Positions 25,535 to 34,238 of a DNA stretch of 64,000 nucleotides are shown piece after piece. Positions within the stretch are counted from its first letter, which is position 1, and the number at the start of each line of letters is the position of its first letter. The notes beneath the pieces were generated by a model, which saw nothing but the letters and a program-made list of their open reading frames with translations, was not told where the DNA came from and ran no database searches. The position numbers were made by a program, and so were the translations under genes. This stretch comes from Hallerella sp963660435 (GTDB lineage Bacteria; Fibrobacterota; Fibrobacteria; Fibrobacterales; Fibrobacteraceae): NCBI GenBank assembly GCA_963660435.1, contig CAVKYI010000001.1, forward strand, positions 261,783-325,782, written 5' to 3'.

Positions 25535-26353
25535 ATGAATACGGTTGGGCTGGTACTCGGTTCGGGTCATATCGGGAAGATTCACGCCCTGCGTCTGGAA
25601 AGTCGCGGGGTGAAATGTCTCTGTGTCGATGGCAGGGAAAGCTGCCTGGATATGCTTCGAAAGCCGAAAATCGCTGCATTCGATTTTGTCCTGGTCGCCA
25701 CGCCGGCGAGTTCCCATTTCGAATACGCGAAGCGCGCGCTGGAGTTGGGCGCGAACGTCTTTGTCGAAAAGCCGCTTGCGACTTCGTCCGCCGATGCGAA
25801 AACCCTCGTGTCCCTTGCGGAAGAAAGGGACAAGCTACTGTTTGTCGGACATAGCGAACGCTTCAATCCGGCATTCGAGCGCTTTCGGGAAATGTTCTGT
25901 TCGGAAATTTCGCGCGGTACGCTGCCGCAGTCAATCGATTTTGTCCGTCATAACGGGAATTCTCTTCGCGGAAGGGATGTCTCGGCGGCTTTTGACATCG
26001 GCGTCCATGATTTTGAACTGTTCGCCGAGCTGAAGCGGATCGTTCCGGAAATTTCCTGGGAAGACGTCTTGGTGAATTTTGACTTTTCACGGGATGCCGC
26101 TTGCGAGGAACGATCTATCCGCGCGAGATTCAGACGGGGGGACGGAACGGAATTTCTCTGGAAGGAAAGAATGGACGCTCCGCTTGTTCCTGGAGTTCTC
26201 GATCCGATCGGAAGGGAGCAGGCGGAATTTCTGAGCCTTCTGGAATCCCCGCCGAAGGAACGCGCTAGAAAAATGAAGCCCGCGCTGGAATGTGCGCTCC
26301 TTGCTGTCGAAATGGCGGAAAACTATCCGGCAAGACCGAAGAGCGCAAAGTAG
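25535..26353 (+). CDS. Gfo/Idh/MocA family NAD(P)-dependent oxidoreductase
   Basis: This 272-residue protein has an N-terminal Rossmann fold with LGSGHIGKIHALRLESRG (GxGxxG-type, residues 8-25), VLVATPASSHFEYAKRAL and the hallmark EKPLA (about 89-93). FVGHSERFNPAFERF opens the substrate domain. Members oxidise sugars or sugar nucleotides, such as UDP-GlcNAc derivatives in surface polysaccharide synthesis. At 272 residues it is shorter than the usual 330-380, with a reduced C-terminal domain. The substrate is unknown. Its 3' end overlaps the prepilin peptidase gene on the opposite strand by 31 bp. Confidence 0.88.
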   Translation: MNTVGLVLGSGHIGKIHALRLESRGVKCLCVDGRESCLDMLRKPKIAAFDFVLVATPASSHFEYAKRALELGANVFVEKPLATSSADAKTLVSLAEERDKLLFVGHSERFNPAFERFREMFCSEISRGTLPQSIDFVRHNGNSLRGRDVSAAFDIGVHDFELFAELKRIVPEISWEDVLVNFDFSRDAACEERSIRARFRRGDGTEFLWKERMDAPLVPGVLDPIGREQAEFLSLLESPPKERARKMKPALECALLAVEMAENYPARPKSAK

Positions 26354-27141
26354 TGGACAAGAAAGAAGTCGCCGAATCGATAGACAATCGGGGCCGCGAC
26401 CATCAGGAAAGGCCCAAAAGGAATTTCCTTGCTCCTTTCCTTCTTGAACATCCGGTAGGGAACCATGACGAGGATTCCGAGGAACGAGGCGAGAACGAGG
26501 ACGGCAAAGGCCTTGCCGAATCCCATGAACGCGCCGAAACCCGCGATTAGCTTCACGTCTCCGAGACCCATCGCGTCGCGCTTTAGAATTTTCCCGGCGA
26601 CAAAGCCGATGAGGTAAAGCCCACCCCCGGCAAAGAGCGCTCCCAGAAGGCTCTGGAGCGGGGAAATTCCTCCCGGAAAAAGGGACAGCAGAAATCCGAC
26701 GACAATTCCTCCGATGCTTATCGAATCCGGGATGAGCCTGTATCCGCAATCGATGGCGACGACCGGGTAGATGCCCAGGAGAAGCCAGAAAAGGGCGAAG
26801 GATTCCGCCAGGTGATCGACGGGCGCCGTCCACGAAAAGGGAAAGTTCGCGAGCAGAAGGGCGAAAGCGCCGACGATACCCGAAAAGGCTTCGCCTATGG
26901 GATAGCGGATGCTGATCGGTTGGTGGCAACAGGCGCTTTTTCCGCGAAGGATTATCCAGCCGATGACGGGAAGATTGTACCAAATTGGAATATGCTTCTT
27001 GCAATGCGGGCAGAACGAGGGGGGCGTCAGGAGAGAAATTCCACGAGGCATCCGATAGACGATGACATTGTAGAAGCTTCCGACGCACGCGCCGAGGATA
27101 GCGAACAGGATTGCGGCATACCAGACTGGAATTTCTTGCAT
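26323..27141 (-). CDS. pilD: Prepilin peptidase (A24 aspartic protease)
   Basis: This 272-residue polytopic membrane enzyme cleaves and N-methylates type IV prepilins or pseudopilins. It has the N-terminal methylase-associated domain with SFCPHCKKHIPIWYNLPVIG, and the two catalytic Asp motifs, DCGYRLIPDSISI and MGLGDVKLIAGFGAFMGF. The cytoplasmic zinc site is unusual: the first CxxC is intact, but the second is KSACCHQPIS, where the first Cys of the pair is Ser. The catalytic Asp residues are intact, so activity is likely. No pilin genes lie in the window. The symbol follows the family; gspO would be equivalent. Confidence 0.92.
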   Translation of the reverse strand: MQEIPVWYAAILFAILGACVGSFYNVIVYRMPRGISLLTPPSFCPHCKKHIPIWYNLPVIGWIILRGKSACCHQPISIRYPIGEAFSGIVGAFALLLANFPFSWTAPVDHLAESFALFWLLLGIYPVVAIDCGYRLIPDSISIGGIVVGFLLSLFPGGISPLQSLLGALFAGGGLYLIGFVAGKILKRDAMGLGDVKLIAGFGAFMGFGKAFAVLVLASFLGILVMVPYRMFKKERSKEIPFGPFLMVAAPIVYRFGDFFLVHYFALFGLAG

Positions 27142-27215
27142 ATTCTAAAGATAGTTTTGAAAATCGGGATTTAGAATTTAATTTTACCGTAGAAGTTGTC
27201 TTTTCAGGAAACCGT

Positions 27216-30200
27216 ATGAAAAAACATTTGATTCTCTTTGTTGCGCTTTTGCTGTTTTTGGTCGGCTGCTCTCGCGAGTCCGACATTCGGGTAAACGGCT
27301 CCTTGCGAAACAACCATTCCGTTGTCTTCGCCTTTACCGAACGGCCGGATAGTGTCGAAAGCTTCGTGGATTCCGTTTCTGCGCTGGATTCCGTCTATAC
27401 GTTCGATACGCTCACGGTGACGGTGCACGATTCCATCTATCTGATGGGATTTCTCAAGTACAACGCGAACAAGGTCTTGCGCTATGCCTGGAAGACGGGA
27501 GACAGGGACACGCTGTTAAGCGGGACGAACGGCGGACTCTTTACGTACGCCTACGATTCCGCGGGAATCTATTCGCCGCTCTTTATCGCGGTAGATGGGG
27601 CTAACGCCCGGGATACGGCGGGTCGCGGACAGTTTATCCGGGTGATCGATACGCCGCCCGATATTTCTGTCGCGAAAGACACGCTCTGGGTGCGCGGTGA
27701 GCGCGATGCGAACGTCTCGTTTTTTGCGACCGATTCTTTCGGAAGAATCGATAGCGCGTTTATCGTCCTGCTTTCCGGGAAAAACGCCGCCGTGGAAACC
27801 TTCAAGGCGTCTCCCGCTGCGGATTCGGGAGCCTTCACGGCTACGGTCAAGTTCAAGAGCGCGAAGTCCCACCTGGACGCGAACAACGAGATTCGTTACG
27901 TCTATGGGGCAAAGGACGAGGACGGAAACGTTTCGACGGATACCGCGGTTCTGCATTTCAACAAGATTCCGACGATAAGGCTCTTGCAGCCGGATTCCGC
28001 CAGTCGCCAGAGCATTTACGTTTCCCGCTTTGCTTTCTACTATGCAGGATCGGACGAGGACAATCCGACGGATCTGCGCTATTCGATTCGCGTGGGAAAA
28101 AGTCCGGACAATGCGGGGACGGCGCCTGTCCTGACCGATGCGAACCTCGTCGCGTCGAACATCAGGGAAAAGAGCTGGGAAGCGATTACCGATTCTGTCT
28201 GGAACATGGACAAGAATCTCAAAGGTCGTCTCTACTGGCAGGTTTCCGTGACGGATGGCCTGGATACGGCAACGTCTCCGACCTGGAACTTCTTCTTCGG
28301 CGACTTGAACGCGACGACGGGAACGCTCTATGGCTATGCGAAGTTCCAGGGGCGCACGGCGCACAACGGCATCCAGATAGTGATGGAAAATCTGGAAAAC
28401 CGGAACTATACGTTCTCGCATACGAACGAAAAGGGCTACTTCAGCGTAAAGGTCGATCCGGGGACCTACCGGATATATGCCCGCGATACGACGGGGTTCG
28501 GCTACAAGCGAATGATCCTCGATAGCCAATACGTGGAAATGGGTGACGAAAGGCTTGTCGCGACGATGCTCCTTCAGGATTCGATGGCTCCGAAAATCCG
28601 CATCGACAGCTACGATACGCTGCTTACGTCCCGGGATGTCCGCTTTGCGGGAAGCCTTTCGGATTCGGGTTCGCAGGTGGCGAAGGCGGTGGCCTGGCTT
28701 GACGGCAAGGACGTTGCGCTTTCCGTGCTCAAGGTGAACGAATGGGCGATGAACCTAGGCGATCTGACGGACGGTATGCACGATTTCCGCTTCGTGGTCC
28801 TCGACAGCGCGAAAAACGTTTCGGATACGGCACGGATTTCGTTCCGCGTCAAGGCTTCCTCGATCGATCTGAAAGTCAACGGCCAGGCGACCGCGATGAT
28901 TTCGGAAGAGGGGAGTTTCCGCTTCGAAGCGGCTGTCGAAAACGTGAGACCCTTGCCGGATTCCGTTTCCTGGATCTGTACGATCGAAGGAAAGCAATTC
29001 ATGGTACCGCGTTCTCCGGTGGAAGCGGACAGCGTAGCGAGGATAACCCTTTCCGCTTCGGAAGTGAAGGAAAACGGCGCCGTTCCCGGAAATCTCTATA
29101 CGATGCGGGCTTCCGTCCTGAACGGAACGGTCATCGATAGCGTTCGCTTCGGATTCTTGGGCGAAAATCCGAACGTCTATTTTCTGACGCCGAAGCGCGA
29201 TACCGCGGTTTCCATGAACGATCCGCTTTTCTTTAGCGTCGAATCGTTCCCGGGTGCGGATGCGACAATCCAGTCGATTGCCTGGAATTGCGCCGCTACG
29301 ATTTCGGAAGGCTTTGCGTGTCCGAGCGCGACTGCGGATTCCGCAACGCTCGCCTGGAAGACGGTCGGTGAAAAAAAAGTCGTCGTCACTTTGACCGATT
29401 CCGAAAAAAGAACGGCGAAGGATTCGATGATCGTGCGCGTCGTTTCGGATCCGCCGAGCGTTACTATCAAGGCCGATGCCGATACGGTCCGGCAGAAAAT
29501 AAACGCCAGCCTGAAATTCACGGTTTCCGCTTCCGACAAGTTTGGCACGGTAAAATCCCTGGAATGGGGATGCGGAACGAACGCGGCAAGGATCGCTTTC
29601 GATTCTTCGGCAAGCATCCAGCCAGGCAAGAGCGTTTCCGCGCAGATGAACGTTTCTCTTCCGAAAGAAGAGACGGATGCCTACAAGTGCATTGTACGGG
29701 CGACGGACGACGACGGCGAACAGGGATTCGACACCCTGTATTTCCGGGCCGTTCTGGACAGGCCTTCCATTACGCTTTTCACTTCGAGCGCCGACGTGAA
29801 GATCAATTCCAGAGTGCGCTTTGCCGGTTCCGCGGTCGATACGCTCGGATCGATTGTGGGCTACGAAATGTATTGCGGAACGAGCGTGAAGAATCCGTCG
29901 TGGATTTCGATTTCAAGGCCCGATACGACCTTGACGATGCCGGCTACGGCCTGTACTTGGTATTGCGTCATGCGCGTAACGGATGATGACGACCTGACCG
30001 CGATGGATACGGCGACTTACAACGTCCTTCTGGATCCGCCGACGGTACGGGCTAGCGAGGATACGCTGACGGTGAGCATCAAGGATACGGTCACGCTCAA
30101 CGCGATCGCAAGCGACAGGCTGGGTTCGATTGTCCTGTACGAATGGAGTTGCGGAAATCCCGGCGTGGCAGGAAACCGCTTTGTCGCATCGACGACAACG

Positions 30201-32501
30201 CCGCGCTATACGGCGATAATGCCCGCTTCGCCGGTGAACGGTTACCAGTGCATTATCCGGGTGACGGACGATGACGGCAATACGGCGAGCGACACGACGA
30301 AGATTTCCGTTCTCCTGGATCCGCCGACGGTCAAGGTTTCCCAGGAAACGATAACGGCTCGTCCGGGATTTCCCGTGCACCTGGATGCGACAGCTTCCGA
30401 TTGGCTGGGCTATATCGTAAAGCGCGAATGGAGCTGTGGCGGACCGTCCGAAGTGTCGAACAACTGGAAGAAGGTTTCCGATTACGATACGACATGGACA
30501 ACGCCAAGCAATCCGCCTGCGACATATTATTGCGTCGCGCGGGCGACCGATGACGACGGCAACACGGCGGAAGATACGGTTCGTGTCTCGTTTACGACGG
30601 AAATTCCGGTCATTACCGTCGATAACGATCTGGTCTATATCCTCGCGGGAACCTCGACCGAGTTGACGGCGCACGTGAACAAGGCATGGCAGGGAATCAA
30701 GCGCTACACGTGGACTTGCGGCACGAAGAACTCGTCTGCGCTTTCGGATACGTCTTCGAAGAACGATCACCATGTCTGGTGGAATGTCGGTTCGGACTAT
30801 TCTTCGTCGGACTTCTATTTCTGGGACACCGATGCGAAGGGAAAGGCGGACAGTACGGTCATCAAGCTTTCGAAGGCAAACGATGAATTCCTGTGCATCG
30901 TCTTCGCCGAAGAGACCGGGACAGATTTTGTCGCGACCGATACGACGGTGATTCGCCGGATGACATCGCTACCGGTAGGCGTCATCACGATGCCCGATAC
31001 CGCTTACCTGTGGAGTCTGGACTCCTCCGTTTCGGATATCGCCAAATACTGGTATATGCCCGAATTTGGCGGAAGCGACTCGAAGCTCGGAACGCTAGGC
31101 GACAGAAAGGCGCAGGCCTTCTATTGGAATTTCAGCAACGTGAGCGCCGATTACTGGTACGAAGGAAACACGGACGGAACGCTCGATACGAATATCGCGG
31201 AATTCAACACGGCGTTCCTCCGGCAGTCCGCGGAAGGTTCGATGACTGTCCAGCTGAGCTACTATGATTCTTCCAAGGTCGGCATGGACCAGAACTTTGT
31301 CGATAGGCACCGGGCGGAAACCGTTTCCAAGAAGATTTATTTCCGCAAGGCGTGGAACAACATTTCGAGCGCGAAGGATTCGGTTATGGAAAAGAGCACG
31401 GACGAGAACGGTCCCGCCATTGCCTACTGCAAGGATCGCCTGGTCGCAGCCTACGTGAAGGAAGACGGATCGGTCGCGACGAAATACCGGAACGGGACGG
31501 GTGCTTCCTGGACGGCATTTGGAAGTCCGAACTTCTCGAATGTCAAGGCACAGACTCTCTACATGGCATGTGACGGCAACGACAATCTCTATCTTTCCTT
31601 CATCGGCTCTTCGGATGCAAAGGGGCACGTCTATAAATCGACCGGTTCGACCGGGACGTGGACGGAACTCGGCTCCGGGCTGGGGTCGGAACTTTCGATG
31701 TTCAAGCTTCGGATAAATCCCAAGACGAACAATCCCTCGGTGGCATGGGTCGGAACGGTCAGCGGGCAGGCAAGTGTCGCCCGCATCCAGGACTATTCCT
31801 CTTCTTCGTGGGGGAGCGCCTTCAATCCGCTCTATTCCTCCGGTTGGCAGAATCGCGAAATCGACATGGCGTTCGACGATTCGGGAAACAGGCTTGTCGT
31901 CGTGACGGGTTACGCTTCGAATGACTATACGATCTACTACTACTACATTCCGAGCGGACAGACAAAGACTTCGAGCAAGGGAAATTACAATATCGCCATC
32001 AATGCGGAATCCATCCAGGCGTTCTATTCGAACGGCTACTACCATGTCGGTTTCCGCAGCCGCGATGACGACGGTCTTCCGCGTCTATCCCGCGCCCCGA
32101 AAGCGTCCGTCGCTTCAAAGAACGCCTTCACGACAAGCGGCACGGAATTCGAAGCGTTCGGGCATCGCTGCTACAATACGTTCTTCGCGGTAGATGGAAG
32201 CGGAAATCCCATCCTCGCCATCGACGACGCCTACTTTGCGCGAAATTCGCATGTCCACGTCTATCGCTATACGAACGGCTGGATTGAACTGGGCGAAAAC
32301 GAACTGCCCTATTTCAAGAATCTCTTTGCCGCTGCCAATTCCTACTATGTCCGCGGATTCCGTCCGCAGCTTGTCGTGTCGCCCGATGGAAAGATTTTCC
32401 TTTCGATGCGTGCGCAGGAAACGGCTTCGAGTGCGGCGTCGAGCCTTCCGGGAACGAAGAACGGTCCGCTAGTCATGGAATTCCTGGGAGACAACTGGTG
32501 A
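27216..32501 (+). CDS. 1761-residue surface lipoprotein with Ig/PKD-like repeats and C-terminal propeller-like domain
   Basis: It starts at the ATG at 27216 with AGGAA 5 nt upstream. The lipobox is LVGC (Cys17). Region by region: beta-sandwich domains at about 20-360; a carboxypeptidase-regulatory-like domain at about 365-455 (GTLYGYAKFQGRTAHNGIQI); more Ig-like domains to about 740; and five tandem repeats of about 95 residues from 745 to 1250. Most repeats have a WxCG cysteine and a C(I/V)xR(A/V)TDDD(G/D) end, which suggests an internal disulfide. The last 450 residues have repeated strands (LVAAYVKEDGSVATKYR, YLSFIGSSDAKGHVYKS, RLVVVTGYA) like a sialidase or propeller fold. No catalytic motif is recognised. 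The stop overlaps the DUF6941-like gene (TGATG). Adhesion or surface scaffolding is the likely role, by inference. Confidence 0.75.
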   Translation: MKKHLILFVALLLFLVGCSRESDIRVNGSLRNNHSVVFAFTERPDSVESFVDSVSALDSVYTFDTLTVTVHDSIYLMGFLKYNANKVLRYAWKTGDRDTLLSGTNGGLFTYAYDSAGIYSPLFIAVDGANARDTAGRGQFIRVIDTPPDISVAKDTLWVRGERDANVSFFATDSFGRIDSAFIVLLSGKNAAVETFKASPAADSGAFTATVKFKSAKSHLDANNEIRYVYGAKDEDGNVSTDTAVLHFNKIPTIRLLQPDSASRQSIYVSRFAFYYAGSDEDNPTDLRYSIRVGKSPDNAGTAPVLTDANLVASNIREKSWEAITDSVWNMDKNLKGRLYWQVSVTDGLDTATSPTWNFFFGDLNATTGTLYGYAKFQGRTAHNGIQIVMENLENRNYTFSHTNEKGYFSVKVDPGTYRIYARDTTGFGYKRMILDSQYVEMGDERLVATMLLQDSMAPKIRIDSYDTLLTSRDVRFAGSLSDSGSQVAKAVAWLDGKDVALSVLKVNEWAMNLGDLTDGMHDFRFVVLDSAKNVSDTARISFRVKASSIDLKVNGQATAMISEEGSFRFEAAVENVRPLPDSVSWICTIEGKQFMVPRSPVEADSVARITLSASEVKENGAVPGNLYTMRASVLNGTVIDSVRFGFLGENPNVYFLTPKRDTAVSMNDPLFFSVESFPGADATIQSIAWNCAATISEGFACPSATADSATLAWKTVGEKKVVVTLTDSEKRTAKDSMIVRVVSDPPSVTIKADADTVRQKINASLKFTVSASDKFGTVKSLEWGCGTNAARIAFDSSASIQPGKSVSAQMNVSLPKEETDAYKCIVRATDDDGEQGFDTLYFRAVLDRPSITLFTSSADVKINSRVRFAGSAVDTLGSIVGYEMYCGTSVKNPSWISISRPDTTLTMPATACTWYCVMRVTDDDDLTAMDTATYNVLLDPPTVRASEDTLTVSIKDTVTLNAIASDRLGSIVLYEWSCGNPGVAGNRFVASTTTPRYTAIMPASPVNGYQCIIRVTDDDGNTASDTTKISVLLDPPTVKVSQETITARPGFPVHLDATASDWLGYIVKREWSCGGPSEVSNNWKKVSDYDTTWTTPSNPPATYYCVARATDDDGNTAEDTVRVSFTTEIPVITVDNDLVYILAGTSTELTAHVNKAWQGIKRYTWTCGTKNSSALSDTSSKNDHHVWWNVGSDYSSSDFYFWDTDAKGKADSTVIKLSKANDEFLCIVFAEETGTDFVATDTTVIRRMTSLPVGVITMPDTAYLWSLDSSVSDIAKYWYMPEFGGSDSKLGTLGDRKAQAFYWNFSNVSADYWYEGNTDGTLDTNIAEFNTAFLRQSAEGSMTVQLSYYDSSKVGMDQNFVDRHRAETVSKKIYFRKAWNNISSAKDSVMEKSTDENGPAIAYCKDRLVAAYVKEDGSVATKYRNGTGASWTAFGSPNFSNVKAQTLYMACDGNDNLYLSFIGSSDAKGHVYKSTGSTGTWTELGSGLGSELSMFKLRINPKTNNPSVAWVGTVSGQASVARIQDYSSSSWGSAFNPLYSSGWQNREIDMAFDDSGNRLVVVTGYASNDYTIYYYYIPSGQTKTSSKGNYNIAINAESIQAFYSNGYYHVGFRSRDDDGLPRLSRAPKASVASKNAFTTSGTEFEAFGHRCYNTFFAVDGSGNPILAIDDAYFARNSHVHVYRYTNGWIELGENELPYFKNLFAAANSYYVRGFRPQLVVSPDGKIFLSMRAQETASSAASSLPGTKNGPLVMEFLGDNW

Positions 32502-32926
32502 TGAAAATCGAATTGGCGGCCATTTGCGATGCGGCGACCGACCAGAGCGGAAAGCTCAACATGCTCGGCGTGTTCGACTACGTCGAAGCGGAACTTCCTA
32601 TCGTCATCCCGAGATGCTCCGCCGTCTTTCGGGTTCGCTATACCCGGTCGGAAGTGTCTTCCCACGATCTGGAGGTGACGATTCGGAATACGCTCGACGA
32701 AAAGGAGCTTATCCCGCCGATTCGCAGTTCGGTAAATTTTCTCCCGATTCCGGACCGCATGGATTCGGCGGCGGTCAACCTGATTCTGAACATGAACCGG
32801 ATGCGCGTGTCGGATGGCGGGAAATACCTGCTCCACTTGCGGATAGACGAGGTTCTGGTCGAAGCGACCCTTCCCATCTATGTTCGCGATCTGACACCGC
32901 AGGAACCCAATCCGCTAGCGAGCTGA
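32501..32926 (+). CDS. DUF6941-like protein
   Basis: This 141-residue protein has no signal peptide. The N-terminal pattern (KIELAAICDAATDQSGKLNM, LGVFDYVEAELP) matches DUF6941-type proteins as I remember them, which are small all-beta cytoplasmic proteins of unknown function. The ATG overlaps the stop of the giant lipoprotein gene (GTGATGA), so the two are translationally coupled, which hints at a shared role. Its 3' end overlaps the convergent phosphopantetheinyl transferase gene by 12 bp. Confidence 0.6.
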   Translation: MKIELAAICDAATDQSGKLNMLGVFDYVEAELPIVIPRCSAVFRVRYTRSEVSSHDLEVTIRNTLDEKELIPPIRSSVNFLPIPDRMDSAAVNLILNMNRMRVSDGGKYLLHLRIDEVLVEATLPIYVRDLTPQEPNPLAS

Positions 32927-33475
32927 TTCGGGTTTCGAAAAATTCCTTGCGGCGATCGAACAGGCGAAGGGTTCCGGAAGCGGAAGCGTGAAGTCGCAGA
33001 GAAACGTCTCGCCGATTTTTTCGGGAATCACGCTTTGCGATAGGGAGTCTTCGAAAAAGGAGCCTCCGGCGCACTTGAAAAGAGCTTCCTTGCGGCACCA
33101 TAGGCGGTAAAACTCGGCGAGAGCGCTTTCCTTGGAAAGTCCGCTTCGAAAGAGTATCTCCTTTTCGGCTTTTGAAAAGAAACGTTCCGCGATTCGCAGC
33201 GTTCTCGGACGGATCTTCTCGATATCCACGCCGACCCGGAGAGAAAACGAATAGGCGAGTACGCAAATTCCCTTGCTGTGTGTCCAGTTAGCGTCGAACC
33301 CGCAGCGCGGAAATTCGGGCCTTCCACCTGGGGCGGTCGAAATGTCCGCCTCGGAGAGAGACATTCCCGATACCTCGGAAAGTTCGGAAAGAACCGCCCT
33401 GCGGTGGTCTTTCAGCGGAACAAGGCACCAGAAGACGGAACCCAGTGGCGTTTTCAGTTCTTCATGCTTTGCCAT
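32915..33475 (-). CDS. 4'-phosphopantetheinyl transferase (Sfp-type)
   Basis: This 186-residue protein transfers phosphopantetheine from CoA to carrier proteins of fatty-acid, polyketide or nonribosomal-peptide synthesis. The family motifs are GGRPEFP, NWTHSKGICVLA, VGVDIEKIRPR (Mg2+-binding Asp-Ile-Glu) and FYRLWCRKEALFKCAGG. It is slightly short for Sfp (about 224), so it may serve the primary acyl carrier protein in place of AcpS. I chose the ATG at 33475. TATATT on the minus strand (33489-33484) ends 8 nt before it, whereas the longer start at 33511 overlaps the divergent lipoprotein start. No synthase cluster is nearby. Confidence 0.88.
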   Translation of the reverse strand: MAKHEELKTPLGSVFWCLVPLKDHRRAVLSELSEVSGMSLSEADISTAPGGRPEFPRCGFDANWTHSKGICVLAYSFSLRVGVDIEKIRPRTLRIAERFFSKAEKEILFRSGLSKESALAEFYRLWCRKEALFKCAGGSFFEDSLSQSVIPEKIGETFLCDFTLPLPEPFACSIAARNFSKPESAR

Positions 33476-33509
33476 TTCGCTAGAATATAAATTTTCTAGT
33501 TTGATAGCC

Positions 33510-33986
33510 ATGCGATTGCTGGTGATTTTGGCGACCCTGTTTCTCGCTTCCTGCGGGAGCGTGAATAACGGTTGGCTTGCCGATGGCGGCGGCTACATGA
33601 AGCTTTCCGTCGGCGGAACCGAGTATCGGCTGGATATCGCGTCAGATGACGGCGATGTCCGCTTGCGTTCGAACAAGCATTTTGTCCGGTTCCTCGGAAA
33701 GGACGGGAAGGGAACGCAGTTGCAGATTCTGGTGAACAAGCCCGTTCTCGGAAAAAACTCTCCCCAGACAAATCCTAGCTATACGTTTCTCGTGGTGGAA
33801 GGCAGCACGCCGGCGCGCATTGTCGATGCCGATTCGAGCTATGTTGTCTTTGACCAGAAGGATTCCTCGCTGTGGAGCGCGGACCTGCACCTTGTCTTTA
33901 ACCATTGCGGAATCGAGGAATGCGACACGTCGAAGGTCCTTGTGACCGGCAGGATGCGCTATTGGGTAGATCCGGACGATTATTGA
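33510..33986 (+). CDS. Small lipoprotein of unknown function
   Basis: This 158-residue protein has a lipobox LASC (Cys15) after MRLLVILATLFLA. The mature part is a beta-rich domain (YMKLSVGGTEYRLDIASDDG, THROUGH-strand segments YTFLVVEGS and YVVFDQKDSSLWSADLHLVF) with two Cys (HCGIEEC) near the end that could form a disulfide. I recognise no family. It is divergent from the phosphopantetheinyl transferase gene with overlapping promoter space (33476-33509). The tRNA-Val promoter begins 11 bp after its stop. Confidence 0.6.
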   Translation: MRLLVILATLFLASCGSVNNGWLADGGGYMKLSVGGTEYRLDIASDDGDVRLRSNKHFVRFLGKDGKGTQLQILVNKPVLGKNSPQTNPSYTFLVVEGSTPARIVDADSSYVVFDQKDSSLWSADLHLVFNHCGIEECDTSKVLVTGRMRYWVDPDDY

Positions 33987-33996
33987 GAAAAATCCC

Positions 33997-34025
33997 TTGA
34001 CAGAAACCGAAAAAGTTTTTACTAT
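33997..34025 (+). promoter_or_regulatory. Sigma70-type promoter for tRNA-Val
   Basis: A perfect TTGACA (33997-34002) and TACTAT (34020-34025) are separated by 17 bp. The predicted start is near 34032, a few bases before the mature tRNA. This is the clearest consensus promoter in the window. Confidence 0.85.
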
Positions 34026-34038
34026 TGGAAAACCCTAC

Positions 34039-34112
34039 GGACGATTAGCTCAGCTGGTTAGAGTATTACCTTGACATGGTAGGGGTCACTGGTTCGAGTC
34101 CAGTATCGTCCA
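34039..34112 (+). tRNA. tRNA-Val (anticodon GAC)
   Basis: A complete 74-nt cloverleaf is visible. The acceptor GGACGAT pairs with ATCGTCC (34105-34111) and the discriminator is A34112. The D arm is GCTC/GAGT. The anticodon stem TTACC/GGTAG has loop TTGACAT, giving anticodon GAC (reads GUC and GUU). The T arm is ACTGG-TTCGAGT-CCAGT. The CCA end is not encoded. Confidence 0.97.
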
Positions 34113-34116
34113 CGAA

Positions 34117-34143
34117 AAGCTCCGTTTCAAGCGGGGCTTTTTT
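34117..34143 (+). terminator. Rho-independent terminator after tRNA-Val
   Basis: An 8-bp stem (AAGCTCCG with CGGGGCTT, one T-G pair, 7-nt loop) runs directly into a T-tract. It begins 5 nt after the tRNA discriminator base. Confidence 0.88.
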
Positions 34144-34238
34144 GTTTGGAGAGGGGAGTAAATCTCGTCGATGAGCAAGAATTGTCAATAATTGTCGAAA
34201 ACCGGATTTATATTTAATTCGAACCGCAGGAACACATT

